From contig NZ_JAKCFA010000033.1 in assembly GCF_024198215.1 (NCBI RefSeq), positions 42,758-106,757 of the forward strand: a stretch of DNA of 64,000 bases. The letters run 5' to 3'. The first letter of the stretch is position 1. Each line of letters starts with the position of its first letter. Made by a program: the position numbers and the translations under genes. The notes beneath the pieces are model-generated. The model ran no database searches and was not told the DNA's origin. It saw nothing but the letters and a program-made list of their open reading frames with translations. Of this stretch, positions 63,883 through 64,000 are shown piece by piece. This stretch comes from Myxococcus qinghaiensis. GTDB lineage: Bacteria > Myxococcota > Myxococcia > Myxococcales > Myxococcaceae.

Positions 63883-64000
63883 GATCAGTTAGGTAGCCCT
63901 TGCATGGGGCTACCAAGCTGGTTGAGGGTGTGGCGATCTCGCTCTTGGAGATCGCTACATGGGGCTGGCTCAGGCCGTCCAGGGCGCCGCGTTGGTGGCT
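63883..64000. mobile_element. Possible insertion-sequence end (partial)
   Basis: After GCTGATCAG the sequence reads TTAGGTAGCCCTTGCATGGG and onward, ending the ATPase frame abruptly. A new open frame (MGLAQAVQGAALVA) begins near 63,959 and runs off the window. This fits the start of a transposase gene behind a terminal repeat, but no transposase motif is visible. Confidence 0.35.

Overview
The window is high-GC DNA (roughly 70% by eye) with dense two-component signalling genes, MYXO-CTERM-type surface proteins, a Myxococcus-type LexA box, an encapsulin cargo protein and a lone groEL. Together these point to a myxobacterium of the Myxococcaceae (Myxococcus, Corallococcus, Pyxidicoccus or close kin). 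From memory, lexA, the encapsulin cargo gene encC and groEL2 also lie in one neighbourhood in Myxococcus xanthus; that synteny could not be checked here.

Region by region. 1-6.3 kb: the 3' end of a PEGA-domain membrane protein (probably a Ser/Thr kinase), a hybrid histidine kinase with a degenerate receiver, a GspE-N/GAF-like protein, a VOC protein and a receiver-DUF4388 protein. 6.3-16.7 kb: a minus-strand operon of large exported proteins (propeller protein, Ig-like protein, a 32-codon duplicated mini-ORF, putative outer-membrane protein, MYXO-CTERM protein). 17-23.2 kb: a FecR protein and a translationally coupled kinase / multi-receiver kinase pair. 23.3-24 kb: lexA with its own operator. 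24-33.6 kb: a TPR lipoprotein, an outer-membrane protein, a LysM/M23 peptidase downstream of surE, a DraG-like protein with an altered metal site, a 58-residue gene, a thioesterase-glpX-SRPBCC operon and an exported phosphatase-family enzyme. 33.6-39.9 kb: a hydrolase/WYL-regulator divergent pair, nadC, and valS carrying a long histone-H1-like tail. 40-51.9 kb: signalling genes (Pro/Gly-repeat receiver protein, double CheW, diguanylate cyclase, hybrid kinase), the encapsulin ferritin-like cargo, groEL behind a CIRCE-like operator, a TPR-zincin, and an SDR/TetR divergent pair.

At 51,967 lies a selenocysteine tRNA (UCA anticodon, CCA encoded). From its 3' end onward the character changes. A low-GC gene remnant abuts the tRNA, followed by a small secreted six-cysteine peptide with a defensin-like (CSalphabeta) cysteine pattern, a tandem pair of duplicated membrane proteins, a 1415-residue DUF4157 (eCIS-core) putative toxin with a candidate immunity gene, two broken genes, orphan secreted proteins, a NERD-UvrD-type helicase, and an SMC-like ATPase fragment cut off by what may be an insertion-sequence end. 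I read 52-64 kb as an accessory island next to (possibly integrated at) the tRNA-Sec gene.

Most of 1-52 kb looks like ordinary core and regulatory genome. The best leads for undescribed biology are the defensin-like peptide with its apparently deleted second copy, the eCIS-type toxin/immunity pair, the valS-histone-tail fusion, and the 95-bp duplication that created a coupled mini-ORF.
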